Under the pieces are notes generated by a model. The model was not told where the DNA came from and ran no database searches. It worked only from the letters and a program-made list of their open reading frames with translations. This document shows positions 1 to 8,039 of a stretch of DNA of 15,469 nt, one piece after another. The stretch is from contig CAZQXO010000047.1 in NCBI GenBank assembly GCA_964597445.1, positions 1 to 15,469 of the forward strand, written 5' to 3'. Source of the DNA: UBA10649 sp964597445. Its GTDB lineage: Bacteria; Actinomycetota; Actinomycetes; S36-B12. Position 1 is the first letter of the stretch, and every line of letters begins with the position of its first letter. Both the position numbers and the translations under genes were made by a program.

Positions 1-44
1 GTTCGCCTGTGCGAGGTTCGTGTTCCGCGCTTCGTCGTCATCAT
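1..44 (-). CDS. Possible 5' end of a gene leaving the left edge (partial)
   Basis: The minus strand has a strong Shine-Dalgarno-like AAGGGAGG eight bases before tandem ATG codons at 44 and 41. The reading frame starts MMTTKRGTRTSHRR and stays open to the window edge. A second possible start is the ATG at 75 in another frame, which gives an N-terminus with five Asp in a row (MTGETKGGEDDDDDE). That ATG has GGAG only one base upstream, which is poor spacing. Only one of these can be right, and I prefer the first because of its ribosome binding site. The gene would lie downstream of moeZ on the same strand, separated from it by a hairpin. Too little is visible to propose a product. Confidence 0.3.
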   Translation of the reverse strand, partial: MMTTKRGTRTSHRR

Positions 45-112
45 CGTCCTCGCCTCCCTTCGTCTCACCCGTCATGCTCCGCGCAACAAACGGCGCAAGG
101 GAGGCGGAGAGG

Positions 113-131
113 GCACTGCTGCAGTCAGTGC
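113..131. repeat. Inverted repeat GCACTG-N7-CAGTGC
   Basis: A perfect 6-base inverted repeat with a 7-base spacer. Inside it, ACTGC and GCAGT also pair around a single T. It lies between the hairpin after moeZ and the putative gene start at 44 or 75, so it could be an operator for that gene or a second stem of a terminator region. No T-run follows it on the minus strand. Short palindromes of this size can arise by chance in GC-rich DNA. Confidence 0.35.
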
Positions 132-162
132 TCGGTCGGCGCGGTCAATGTCCGTTCAGACA

Positions 163-203
163 CACGAAGGCCGCGCCACCCCTGAAGGTGCGCGGCCGTC
201 GTG
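163..203 (-). terminator. Hairpin downstream of moeZ, likely transcription terminator
   Basis: The arms 163-180 and 187-203 are almost fully complementary (core GGCCGCGC against GCGCGGCC, extended by CACGA/TCGTG and ACC/GGT) with a six-base loop CCTGAA, one bulged base and one mismatch. On the minus strand it begins 11 bases after the moeZ stop codon. The sequence after the stem (TGTCTGAACGG) is only mildly T-rich. A long GC stem with a weak T-tract is common for actinobacterial terminators. The position right after a stop codon supports the call. Confidence 0.65.
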
Positions 204-214
204 AGGCGGCGGGA

Positions 215-1405
215 TCAGTAGCTCGGCTTGTCCGGCTCGACCTGCGCGATCCACTGGAGGATGCCGCCGCCGAGATGAACGGCATCGGAGTACCCAGCCC
301 CCTTGACGACCGCCAGGGCCTCGGCGGAGCGCCCTCCCACCTTGCAGTGCAGGACGATGCGGCGATCCTGCGGAAGCCTTTCCAAGGCTGAACCGTCGAG
401 GAACTCTCCCTTGGGGATGAGGATCGCACCGGGAATGCTGACGATCTCGAACTCGTTGGGCTCGCGCACGTCGATCAGGACGAAGTCGTCCTGGCCTGCC
501 GCGCGGGCATCGAGCATGCCCTTCAGCTGCAGGGCCGTGATGGTCGAATCGCGTGCCGCCTCGGCCGCCTCCTCGGAGATCGTGCCGCAGAACGCCTCGT
601 AGTCGATGAGCTCCGTCACCGTCGGATGCTCACCGCACACAGCGCAGTTCGGGTCCTTGCGGACCTTCACCTGCCGGTACGTCATCTCGAGGGCGTCGTA
701 GATCATGAGCCGGCCGAGCAGCGTCTGACCCACACCGGTGATGACCTTGATGGCCTCGTTGACCTGAATGGACCCGATGGACGCGCACAGCACGCCGAGC
801 ACTCCACCTTCGGCACACGAGGGCACCATGCCCGGCGGCGGCGGCTCGGGGTACAGGCACCGGTAGCAGGGGCCGTGCTCGGCCCAGAACACCGAGGCCT
901 GGCCGTCGAAGCGGTAGATCGACCCCCACACATAGGGCTTGCCCAGCAGAACGCACGCGTCGTTGACGAGGTAACGGGTGGCGAAGTTGTCGGTTCCGTC
1001 GACGATCAGGTCGTACTGGCTGAACAACTCCATGACGTTGGAGGAGTCCAGCCGTTCGGTGTGTAGGTTCACCGTCACGTACGGATTGATCTCCAGGACG
1101 GAGTCGCGAGCGCTCTCGGCCTTCGGTCGACCGATATCGCTCTGCCCGTGGATGATCTGCCGCTGGAGGTTGGACTCGTCGACCACGTCGAACTCGACGA
1201 TGCCCAGTGTTCCGACCCCCGCCGCCGCGAGGTACATCAGTGACGGGCTGCCGAGTCCACCGGCGCCCACGCACAGCACCTTCGCGTTCTTCAGCCGCTT
1301 CTGTCCGGTCATGCCGACGTCGGGGATGATCAGGTGACGGCTGTAGCGCCTCACCTCGTCGATCGTCAGGTCACCGGCGGGTTCCACCAGGGGCGGCAGG
1401 CTCAC
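215..1405 (-). CDS. moeZ: Adenylyltransferase/sulfurtransferase MoeZ
   Basis: Cytosolic 396-residue enzyme with an N-terminal E1/ThiF/MoeB-type domain and a C-terminal rhodanese domain. Family members adenylate the C-terminal glycine of ubiquitin-like sulfur carriers (MoaD, CysO type) and load sulfur to form the thiocarboxylate used in molybdopterin, cysteine and thiosugar synthesis. Seen here: nucleotide loop GAGGLGS at about residues 47-53; zinc cysteine pairs CYRC (180-183) and CAVC (254-257); cysteines 197 and 207 in the segment PSCAEGGVLGVLC; rhodanese motif IDVRE near 311-315 and active-site Cys354 in CKVGGRS. Length matches mycobacterial MoeZ (about 392). I chose the GTG at 1405 because GAGGAG lies five bases upstream; the open frame continues to 1651 but overlaps the dehydrogenase gene. 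It follows that gene by 121 bases, so a separate promoter is possible; a TACCCT near 1437-1442 resembles a -10 box but has no convincing -35. Confidence 0.96.
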   Translation of the reverse strand: MSLPPLVEPAGDLTIDEVRRYSRHLIIPDVGMTGQKRLKNAKVLCVGAGGLGSPSLMYLAAAGVGTLGIVEFDVVDESNLQRQIIHGQSDIGRPKAESARDSVLEINPYVTVNLHTERLDSSNVMELFSQYDLIVDGTDNFATRYLVNDACVLLGKPYVWGSIYRFDGQASVFWAEHGPCYRCLYPEPPPPGMVPSCAEGGVLGVLCASIGSIQVNEAIKVITGVGQTLLGRLMIYDALEMTYRQVKVRKDPNCAVCGEHPTVTELIDYEAFCGTISEEAAEAARDSTITALQLKGMLDARAAGQDDFVLIDVREPNEFEIVSIPGAILIPKGEFLDGSALERLPQDRRIVLHCKVGGRSAEALAVVKGAGYSDAVHLGGGILQWIAQVEPDKPSY

Positions 1406-1410
1406 GGATA

Positions 1411-1416
1411 CTCCTC
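1411..1416 (-). promoter_or_regulatory. Ribosome binding site of moeZ (GAGGAG)
   Basis: GAGGAG on the minus strand, five bases before the GTG at 1405. It decides the start codon, since the frame stays open for 82 more codons upstream. Confidence 0.75.
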
Positions 1417-1526
1417 GAAGGCGGTTCGGACGCCTCAGGGTAGACGGAGCGCGTGGTGCCACCGCCGGCCCCATCACCGTTGCGATGGACTCGCCACATT
1501 CACGTCCGCCGACCCTGGATGCCCGG

Positions 1527-4500
1527 TCACCCCTCCTGAGCGACGAGATTGCGCAGGGCCCGCAGCGAGACCGACAGTGTCGCGAGGTCGGCATCCTCGA
1601 CCGCGGCGATGTCGTCGAGGGTCGTGCGGGCGCGAGACACCCCCTCGGCATGGTCCGCCTCCCACTGCGAGAGGCGCTCCAGCGGAGGTATGTCCTCGGG
1701 TGTCGCTCGGAGCACTCTGGACGTCAGACCGGCCACGACCGAGTACAGGTCGCTGCGCAGGGCGAAGCGCGCGAGGGCGCTCCAGCGATCCCCGCGCGGG
1801 AGGTCCGAGATGCGGACAAGGGTCGCGTCGACGTCATAGCGATCAGAGATCGTGAAGTAGAGCGGGATCACGACGTCGGCCGGCTCACCGGTGCGCACGC
1901 AGATGTCGGCGATGTCGAGGAGCGAGAAGACGTCAAGCGATGCGGCTGCGTAGCGGGCGAGTCCCTCCGGCGCCCCAGCCTCCTCGAACCGTCGCATGAG
2001 CCGGTCGAATCGCTCGCGCTCCTTTCCGAGCAGGTGCGTCGGCACGGCACTCGTATGGTCGTCGACGACCGAGGTGAAGCGGTCCACCTCCTGCTGGACG
2101 TCGATGACTCCCCCACGTGTCTGCAGGAACCAGCGCGTCGCACGATCCAGCAGGCGTCGGATCTCCAGATGCAGGGCGATCTGGGCAGTCGACGAGACGG
2201 AGCCGTCGTGATCGTTGACCTCCTGCCAGATCTGCGGGATCCGGAAGACCTCCATGGCCGCCGTCGCCGCACGGACCACCTCCGGCGCACTCGCGCCCGT
2301 CTCCTCCATGGCCCGGAACACGAACGTGATGCCCGCGATGTTGATGAGACGGTTCACCGTCACGGACGTGATGATCTGGGCGCGCAGGGGATGCGTGGCG
2401 AGCGCATCGGCGAATCGTTCCCGGATCAGGGGCGGAAAGTACTCGACGAGGGCGCGCGTGAAGTAGGGATCCTGCGCGAAGGTCGAATCCTGCAGCTCCT
2501 TGGTGAGCCAGATCTTCGAGTAGGCAAGCAGGACGCATAGCTCCGGGCTCGTGAGGCCCTCCCCTGCCACCTCACGTGTGCGCAGTTCCTCATCGTCGGG
2601 AAGGAACTCGATCGCTCGGTCGAGGATCCCTGCGTGCTCCAGTTCGCGAATCATGCGCTGCTGCACCGTGATGAGGGCAGGAGCTCCGGCTCGCGCATTG
2701 CCCAGCACCACGTTCTGGCCATAGTTGTCCTGAAGGACCATTCGGGCGACATCGTCGGCCATCTCCGCGAGAAGGCCGTTGCGCTCACCCATGTCGAGGA
2801 CTCCCTGCTTGACCAGGGCGTCCAGCAGGATCTTGATGTTCACCTCGTGATCGGAGGTGTCGACGCCAGCAGAGTTGTCGATCGCATCGGTGTTGAGCTG
2901 CACACCGTGCCGTGCCGCCTCGATTCGTCCGAGCTGGGTCAGCCCGAGGTTGCCGCCTTCCCCGATGACCCTGCACCGAAGCTCGTGGCCGTTGATGCGG
3001 ATGCGGTCATTCGACTTGTCACCCACGTCGAGGTTCGTCTCCGTCTGGGCCTTGACGTACGTCCCGATGCCGCCGTTCCACAGCAGGTCGACCGGAGCAC
3101 GGAGTGCGGCCTGGATCAGCTCGTCGGGCGTCAGCGCCGTCACGGCAGGAGGAAGGCTGAGGGCCAGGGACATCTCGGGTGACACCGGGATCGACTTCAT
3201 GCCGCGGGAGAAGACACCTCCCCCGGAGGAGATGAGCGAGGGGTCGTAGTCCTCCCAGGACGAGCGAGGGAGGTCGAAGAGTCGTCTGCGCTCGGCGTAC
3301 GACGTGGCCGCATCCGGGTCAGGATCGACGAACACGTGGCGGTGATCGAAGGCCACGACGAGCCGGATGTGCTCGCTGAGCAGCATGCCATTGCCGAAGA
3401 CGTCTCCGCTCATGTCGCCGATGCCGGCCACCGTGAAGTCCTCGGTCTGCGTGTCGATCCCGAGATCCCGGAAGTGGCGCTTGACCGACTCCCACGCACC
3501 GCGCGCCGTGATGCCCATGGCCTTGTGGTCGTAGCCGACTGAGCCACCCGAGGCGAAGGCATCGCCCAGCCAGAAGCCGTATTCCGCGGCGATGGAGTTG
3601 GCGAGATCGGAGAACGTCGCGGTGCCCTTGTCCGCCGCAACCACGAGGTAGGCATCGTCACCGTCATGGCGCACGACGTCTCTCGGCGGGACGACAACTC
3701 CGTCCACGAGATTGTCGGTGAGGTCGAGCAGCGAGGCGATGAATTCGCGGTAGGCGGCCTTGCCCTCCGCAAGCCACGCATCGCGGTCGATGCTCGGATC
3801 CGGAAGCCTCTTGGCGTAGAAGCCGCCCTTCGCGCCGACGGGGACGATGACGGCGTTCTTCACCTCCTGAGCCTTGACGAGCCCCAGGATCTCCGTGCGG
3901 AAGTCCTCCTGCCGGTCGCTCCAGCGCAGCCCTCCGCGCGCCACCGAGCCGAAGCGCAAGTGCACGCCCTCCACGCGCGGGGTGAACACCCAGATCTCGT
4001 ACCGCGGCCTGGGCAGGGGCATATCGGGGACCTGCTGGGGATCGAGCTTCATGGCGACAGCCCCGCGCAGGGTGCCGTCCGGCCCCGGCTGGAAGAACGT
4101 GGTGCGCAGGGTGGCCCGGATCAGGGCGAGGAAGGCGCGCAGGATGCGGTCCTGGTCCAGGCTCGCGACATCGTCGAGGGACGCCTCGATGCGCTCGACC
4201 AGGTCGCGCTCCCGCGCTGCCCGACCCTCCGGTGCATCCGGCGCGAAGCGTGCTTGGAACAGGTCGACCAGCAGTCGCGCGATGGCGTGGTTGGCGGTCA
4301 GAACCTCCTCGATGAACGACTGCCCGAAGACGGATCCGATCTGGCGCATGTAGCGGGCGTAGGTGCGCAGGATCAGCACGTCGCGCCAGGGCATGCCGCC
4401 CGTCACGATCAGCGCATTGAAGCCGTCGACGCTGGTCGCCTCACTCCACGCGGCCGTGAACGCCTCGTCGATGCGCTCGGCCAGCGTCGACCTGTGGGGG

Positions 4501-6338
4501 ACGTCGCCCTCGGGGAGCCGCATGCCGAAATCGAGGATCCACACCGGCTCACGCAGGGCGCGGGTGATCTCGTAGGGATACTCGTCGATGACATCGAGCC
4601 CGAGTGACTGCAGGATGGGCAGCACGGCCGAGAGTGAGATCGACGGACCGATCCGCGTGATCTTCAGGCGGAGGTCGCGCTGGGATGCGTCTGTCGGCTG
4701 GTAGACCTCGAGGGAGAGCTCCCCAGGCGCCAGCTCTTCGATGCGCAGCACATCCATGACGCCCCGCTCCGGGCCGAAGTCCTCCTTGTAGGACTCGGGG
4801 AACGCCCGTCCGTACGTGCGCATCAGTGGCGCCGCCGCCACCTCGCCCACTCTCTGGTCGAGTTCCGAACTGAACAGGTCATCCCAGCTGCGCGTCGCCT
4901 GAGCCACCCGAGCCTCGAGGTCCCGCTGGTCGATGGTGGGAAGTCCCTGGCCCACAGGCACGTGGATGACGTAGTGGAGGCGCGCCAGAACGGACTCCGT
5001 GACCCGCGCGGTGTAGTCGACGCTCGAGCCGCCCACCGCCTGCCGGAGCAGCTCCTCGATCCGCAGTCGCACCGCTGTCGTGTAGCGATCGCGGGGCAGG
5101 TAGACGAGGAAGGACATGAATCGCCCGTAGTCGTCGGCTCTCAGGTACAGCTTCGTGCGACGGCGCTCCTGCAACCGGAGGACGGACTCCGCCACCTTCA
5201 GCAGATCGTCGTCGCGGGTCTGGAAGAGCTCGTCGCGGGGAAACGTCTCGAGGAAGTCCTGGAGGTCCTTCGCGTCATGGGATCCCGGCGCGAGTGCGAG
5301 CCCATCCCGCAGGAACTCGGCCTTGGAGCGCAGGAGCGGGATCTGCCGCACACTGCGGGTATAGGCGGCGGACGAGTACACCCCGAGGAAGCGCCGCTCC
5401 CCCACAACTGCCCCGTCGGCGTCGAAGCGCTTGACACCCACGTAGTCGAGGTACACCGGTCGATGGACGGTCGACCTCGAGTTCGCCTTGCTCAGGACGA
5501 GGATCTCGGGGCGACGCGCGAGCGCCCGCACTGCCGGCGGGAGGACAGCGAAGCTCAGCGACATCGTCGTGGGCGCATCCTGGTCGGTCGGCATGCGCAG
5601 GAGGCCGAGACCACTGCCGTCGACGGGCACCAGGATGTCCTCCCCATCGAGGGACCGCAGGTCGTACTCGCGGTAGCCGAGGAAGGTGAAGCTGTCCTCC
5701 GTGAGCCACCGCAGGTAGGCCGCCGCCTCATCCGCCTCCGCAACAGGTATGCCCGAGGGAGGGGACGTGGAGATCTCCTCCGCAAGGGCGAGCGCGCGAT
5801 CACGCATGGACGGCCAATCCTCGACCGCCCGACGCACATCCTCGAGGACGGCCTCGATGCCGTCCGTCAGGGCATCAGCGGAGCCCTCCTGGACGTCGCG
5901 CTCCATCTCGATGCGCATCCACGACTCTCGGGAGAGGCCATCGGGTCCGGTGGCATCCGGAGGGCGCACGTCCAGCAGCCGCCCGTCCTCGTCGCGGAGG
6001 ACCAGCACCGTGGGATGAAGGACGAGACGGATCCCTCGCCCGGCACCGGCGATGGCGTGCGACACCGATGTCACCAGGAACGGCATGTCGTCGGTCGCCA
6101 CCATCACGATGCTCGACGGGCCACGATCAGGATGGTCATCGACCAGGACTTTCGCCTCACCCGGACGACGCACGGCGGCGAAGGCGAGCAGTTCACTCGC
6201 CTGCACCGCCAGCGCGTCGGCGGAGAGGACGTCATCCTCCGAGAGGTGGCGGAGGAGCAGGGTGGCCACGAGCCTGACCCGGGCATCGGTGATGGAGTCG
6301 ACCTGGGCCCGGAGCTCCGCTATCGAGGGACTCGTCAC
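1527..6338 (-). CDS. gdh: NAD-dependent glutamate dehydrogenase, large (about 180 kDa) class
   Basis: Catalyses oxidative deamination of L-glutamate with NAD+ to 2-oxoglutarate, ammonium and NADH in the cytosol. It belongs to the L-GDH180 class (Bac_GDH) with long regulatory N- and C-terminal parts, as in Mycobacterium Rv2476c and Streptomyces. Seen here: TDDMPFLV in the N-terminal ACT-like region (about residues 82-89); the catalytic core motifs VARGGLRWSDR, KAQEVKNAVIVPVGAKGG (about 822-839) and GIGDMSGDVFGNG (about 972-984); then DNSAGVDTSDHEVNIK and a long helical C-terminus ending ATLSVSLRALRNL. From the GTG at 6338 the product is 1,603 residues. The open frame reaches a GTG at 6458, but those extra 40 codons are poor in conserved features, richer in A/T at third positions than the rest, and lack a well-placed ribosome binding site. 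AGGCGGA precedes the chosen start. In mycobacteria this enzyme is controlled by the FHA protein GarA; that gene is not in view. Confidence 0.96.
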   Translation of the reverse strand: MTSPSIAELRAQVDSITDARVRLVATLLLRHLSEDDVLSADALAVQASELLAFAAVRRPGEAKVLVDDHPDRGPSSIVMVATDDMPFLVTSVSHAIAGAGRGIRLVLHPTVLVLRDEDGRLLDVRPPDATGPDGLSRESWMRIEMERDVQEGSADALTDGIEAVLEDVRRAVEDWPSMRDRALALAEEISTSPPSGIPVAEADEAAAYLRWLTEDSFTFLGYREYDLRSLDGEDILVPVDGSGLGLLRMPTDQDAPTTMSLSFAVLPPAVRALARRPEILVLSKANSRSTVHRPVYLDYVGVKRFDADGAVVGERRFLGVYSSAAYTRSVRQIPLLRSKAEFLRDGLALAPGSHDAKDLQDFLETFPRDELFQTRDDDLLKVAESVLRLQERRRTKLYLRADDYGRFMSFLVYLPRDRYTTAVRLRIEELLRQAVGGSSVDYTARVTESVLARLHYVIHVPVGQGLPTIDQRDLEARVAQATRSWDDLFSSELDQRVGEVAAAPLMRTYGRAFPESYKEDFGPERGVMDVLRIEELAPGELSLEVYQPTDASQRDLRLKITRIGPSISLSAVLPILQSLGLDVIDEYPYEITRALREPVWILDFGMRLPEGDVPHRSTLAERIDEAFTAAWSEATSVDGFNALIVTGGMPWRDVLILRTYARYMRQIGSVFGQSFIEEVLTANHAIARLLVDLFQARFAPDAPEGRAARERDLVERIEASLDDVASLDQDRILRAFLALIRATLRTTFFQPGPDGTLRGAVAMKLDPQQVPDMPLPRPRYEIWVFTPRVEGVHLRFGSVARGGLRWSDRQEDFRTEILGLVKAQEVKNAVIVPVGAKGGFYAKRLPDPSIDRDAWLAEGKAAYREFIASLLDLTDNLVDGVVVPPRDVVRHDGDDAYLVVAADKGTATFSDLANSIAAEYGFWLGDAFASGGSVGYDHKAMGITARGAWESVKRHFRDLGIDTQTEDFTVAGIGDMSGDVFGNGMLLSEHIRLVVAFDHRHVFVDPDPDAATSYAERRRLFDLPRSSWEDYDPSLISSGGGVFSRGMKSIPVSPEMSLALSLPPAVTALTPDELIQAALRAPVDLLWNGGIGTYVKAQTETNLDVGDKSNDRIRINGHELRCRVIGEGGNLGLTQLGRIEAARHGVQLNTDAIDNSAGVDTSDHEVNIKILLDALVKQGVLDMGERNGLLAEMADDVARMVLQDNYGQNVVLGNARAGAPALITVQQRMIRELEHAGILDRAIEFLPDDEELRTREVAGEGLTSPELCVLLAYSKIWLTKELQDSTFAQDPYFTRALVEYFPPLIRERFADALATHPLRAQIITSVTVNRLINIAGITFVFRAMEETGASAPEVVRAATAAMEVFRIPQIWQEVNDHDGSVSSTAQIALHLEIRRLLDRATRWFLQTRGGVIDVQQEVDRFTSVVDDHTSAVPTHLLGKERERFDRLMRRFEEAGAPEGLARYAAASLDVFSLLDIADICVRTGEPADVVIPLYFTISDRYDVDATLVRISDLPRGDRWSALARFALRSDLYSVVAGLTSRVLRATPEDIPPLERLSQWEADHAEGVSRARTTLDDIAAVEDADLATLSVSLRALRNLVAQEG

Positions 6339-6529
6339 GAGATCCGCCTGCCATTCGGTCGCGGCCCCAGAAGGGCCCGCCGCACCCCGTTGTGCGACGC
6401 CACCGGCCACGCTAGCGACCCCGCGCCGGCCGTGGGATCGGCTTTCCGACTCCATCACGGCCCACGGATGAACTCCTGGTGTCCGGGTTGGAGCGCATCA
6501 GGCAGGATGGCGTCACCCCCACCCGAGCC
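6339..6529. promoter_or_regulatory. Intergenic region between divergent dehydrogenase and DUF2505 genes
   Basis: About 190 bases that should hold the promoters of both flanking genes. On the minus strand a TAGCGT (6409-6414) fits a -10 box and would give a leader of roughly 65 bases to the GTG at 6338, but I find no good -35 at the right distance. On the plus strand I find no convincing promoter. No strong hairpin seen. Confidence 0.3.
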
Positions 6530-6541
6530 AGGAGATGACCG

Positions 6542-7036
6542 ATGGCCACCACGCTCGAGTACGACCAGCAGCTGCCGGCAGGTCCCCATCGCGTCCTCGC
6601 CCTGCTGCAGGACCCGGAGTTCGTCCGGGCCAAGGCCGAGCGCACCGGGGCTTTCGACATCTCGGTCGACGTCACGAACCATCCCGACGGTCGCGTGAGC
6701 ATCACGTCGACCCGCTCGATGCCCGCCGAGGTGCCGTCCTACGCGACGGCGTTCGTGGGCGAGCACCTGACCGTGACAGAGACCCAGGAGTGGTCCGCTC
6801 CGGACCCGGGTGGCCACTCCACGGCGCAGGTCACCGTCGACTTCCACGCCCCGCTCACCTACGCCGGCACGATCGAGCTCATCGGATCCGGGGACGCCAC
6901 CACCCTGCGGAACCGCGGGAAGTTCTCCGCCTCCGTTCCCTTCGTCGGCGGCAAGGTCGAGCGCGTGGCAGCCGAGATGACGCAGAAGTACCTCGCCAAG
7001 GAGACCGCCGTGGCCACCGAGCGACTCGGCGCCTGA
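6542..7036 (+). CDS. DUF2505 family protein
   Basis: A 164-residue protein that I recognise as the actinobacterial DUF2505 family. The family is thought to have the SRPBCC (START/Bet v1-like) fold, which binds hydrophobic ligands; no reaction is known. Visible features: an N-terminal strand with LEYDQQLPAGPHRVLALLQDPEF, where Phe/Tyr-rich helix positions are typical of the fold, a mid-segment of alternating strands (residues about 40-125), and a C-terminal amphipathic helix (VPFVGGKVERVAAEMTQKY) expected to close the cavity. There is no signal peptide or membrane segment. AGGAG at 6530-6534 lies seven bases before the ATG at 6542. It is divergent from the dehydrogenase gene and convergent with the patatin gene, whose stop is only 10 bases away, leaving no room for a terminator between them. 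Confidence 0.88.
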   Translation: MATTLEYDQQLPAGPHRVLALLQDPEFVRAKAERTGAFDISVDVTNHPDGRVSITSTRSMPAEVPSYATAFVGEHLTVTETQEWSAPDPGGHSTAQVTVDFHAPLTYAGTIELIGSGDATTLRNRGKFSASVPFVGGKVERVAAEMTQKYLAKETAVATERLGA

Positions 7037-7046
7037 CCAGCGGGGT

Positions 7047-8039
7047 TCATCGCACCAGGGAGATCTCCGTCGCACGCCAGGCGGGAACGCTGGTGCGGAG
7101 CGACGTCTCCAGGACGTTCCGGATGCGCGTGCCGTCCATCAGGTTCGATCCGATGGCGGCCAGATCCTCCGGACCTGGCCCGATCAGCCGCACCGTCGCG
7201 CCGGTCGCGCGCACGAGGTCAGCCTCCCGCACGGCGGCCTTGGTCACCTCGGCTCGCCAGCGACGCTCGAGCCGGTGCGTCAGGCCGGTGGGGCGGTCCG
7301 TCTCGAAGCTCACCATCGGCGCCACCACGAAGACCTCGTCCAGTCCCTCATGCGCCACGACATCGATCGAGGTGGCGGAGATGGCTCCTCCGTCGACATA
7401 CGTCCGTCCCCTAATGCTCACCGGCGTGAACCAGCCGGGGATGGCGCACGAGGCCATGACGGCATCCGCGAGCGGGGCGACCGGCGAGCCTGCGCGGCCG
7501 AACACGACGCGCTTGCCATCGGCATAGTCCATCGCGACGACCCAGACACCCGGATGGTCGGCCCACTCGCCCATCGGGGACACCGCCTCGATGAGGTGCC
7601 CGACCCGATCGAGGCTGCGCGAGCCCTCCGGCATGAACCCGGAGAGCACCGCGGTCGCCGGAAGCTGGCCCCAGTGGCGGACGGTCGAGCCGATCAGCTT
7701 GGGCGATCCCGGGCCGAGCAGTCGCGGCATGGCCGGGCGATGCCCTCCTGTCGCGCGCACGGGGTCGAAGTCGTATCCGGCCAGGGGGCCCTCGGTCACG
7801 GACTCGTCGTTGTAGTGCTGTCGCAACTGGTCGACGCTGACACCCGAGCCCAGCAGCGCTGCCAGCACCGACCCGGCAGATGTGCCCACGATGACGTCGG
7901 CGTCCGCAGCTCGAAACCCGAACTCCTCCTCCATGCGGGTCAGCGCACCGATGGCCCATGTGCCGCCGAGCACACCGCCGCCCCCCAGGACGAGGCCGCG
8001 CCGGGGGGTGGCAGGGACGCCTGCCCGCAGGCTCGTCAT
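7047..8039 (-). CDS. Patatin-like phospholipase / acyl hydrolase
   Basis: A 330-residue patatin-family serine hydrolase, expected to cleave acyl esters of phospholipids or acylglycerols with a Ser-Asp dyad. Seen here: glycine-rich oxyanion loop LGGGGVLGG (about residues 18-26), nucleophile elbow G-T-S-A-G with Ser54, and the catalytic aspartate in the DGG motif (Asp216 in YVDGG). No signal peptide or clear membrane helix is visible, so it is likely cytosolic or peripheral to the membrane. The ATG at 8039 overlaps the TGA of the upstream acyltransferase gene as ATGA, which indicates translational coupling. The open frame extends to 8669 but only inside the acyltransferase gene. The glycine loop has Val-Leu where many patatins have an Arg or Lys, so the oxyanion-stabilising residue may differ. 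Substrate unknown. Confidence 0.92.
   Translation of the reverse strand: MTSLRAGVPATPRRGLVLGGGGVLGGTWAIGALTRMEEEFGFRAADADVIVGTSAGSVLAALLGSGVSVDQLRQHYNDESVTEGPLAGYDFDPVRATGGHRPAMPRLLGPGSPKLIGSTVRHWGQLPATAVLSGFMPEGSRSLDRVGHLIEAVSPMGEWADHPGVWVVAMDYADGKRVVFGRAGSPVAPLADAVMASCAIPGWFTPVSIRGRTYVDGGAISATSIDVVAHEGLDEVFVVAPMVSFETDRPTGLTHRLERRWRAEVTKAAVREADLVRATGATVRLIGPGPEDLAAIGSNLMDGTRIRNVLETSLRTSVPAWRATEISLVR

Noticed and set aside
1485..2540. 351-codon plus-strand frame, and a similar 313-codon frame at 3666-4607
   Set aside because: Both are antisense to the dehydrogenase, with no family resemblance and no ribosome binding site.
4962..6698. 578-codon open frame on the plus strand
   Set aside because: It lies antisense to the N-terminal half of the glutamate dehydrogenase, resembles no protein family, and is His/Arg/Gly-rich as expected for a GC-rich shadow frame.
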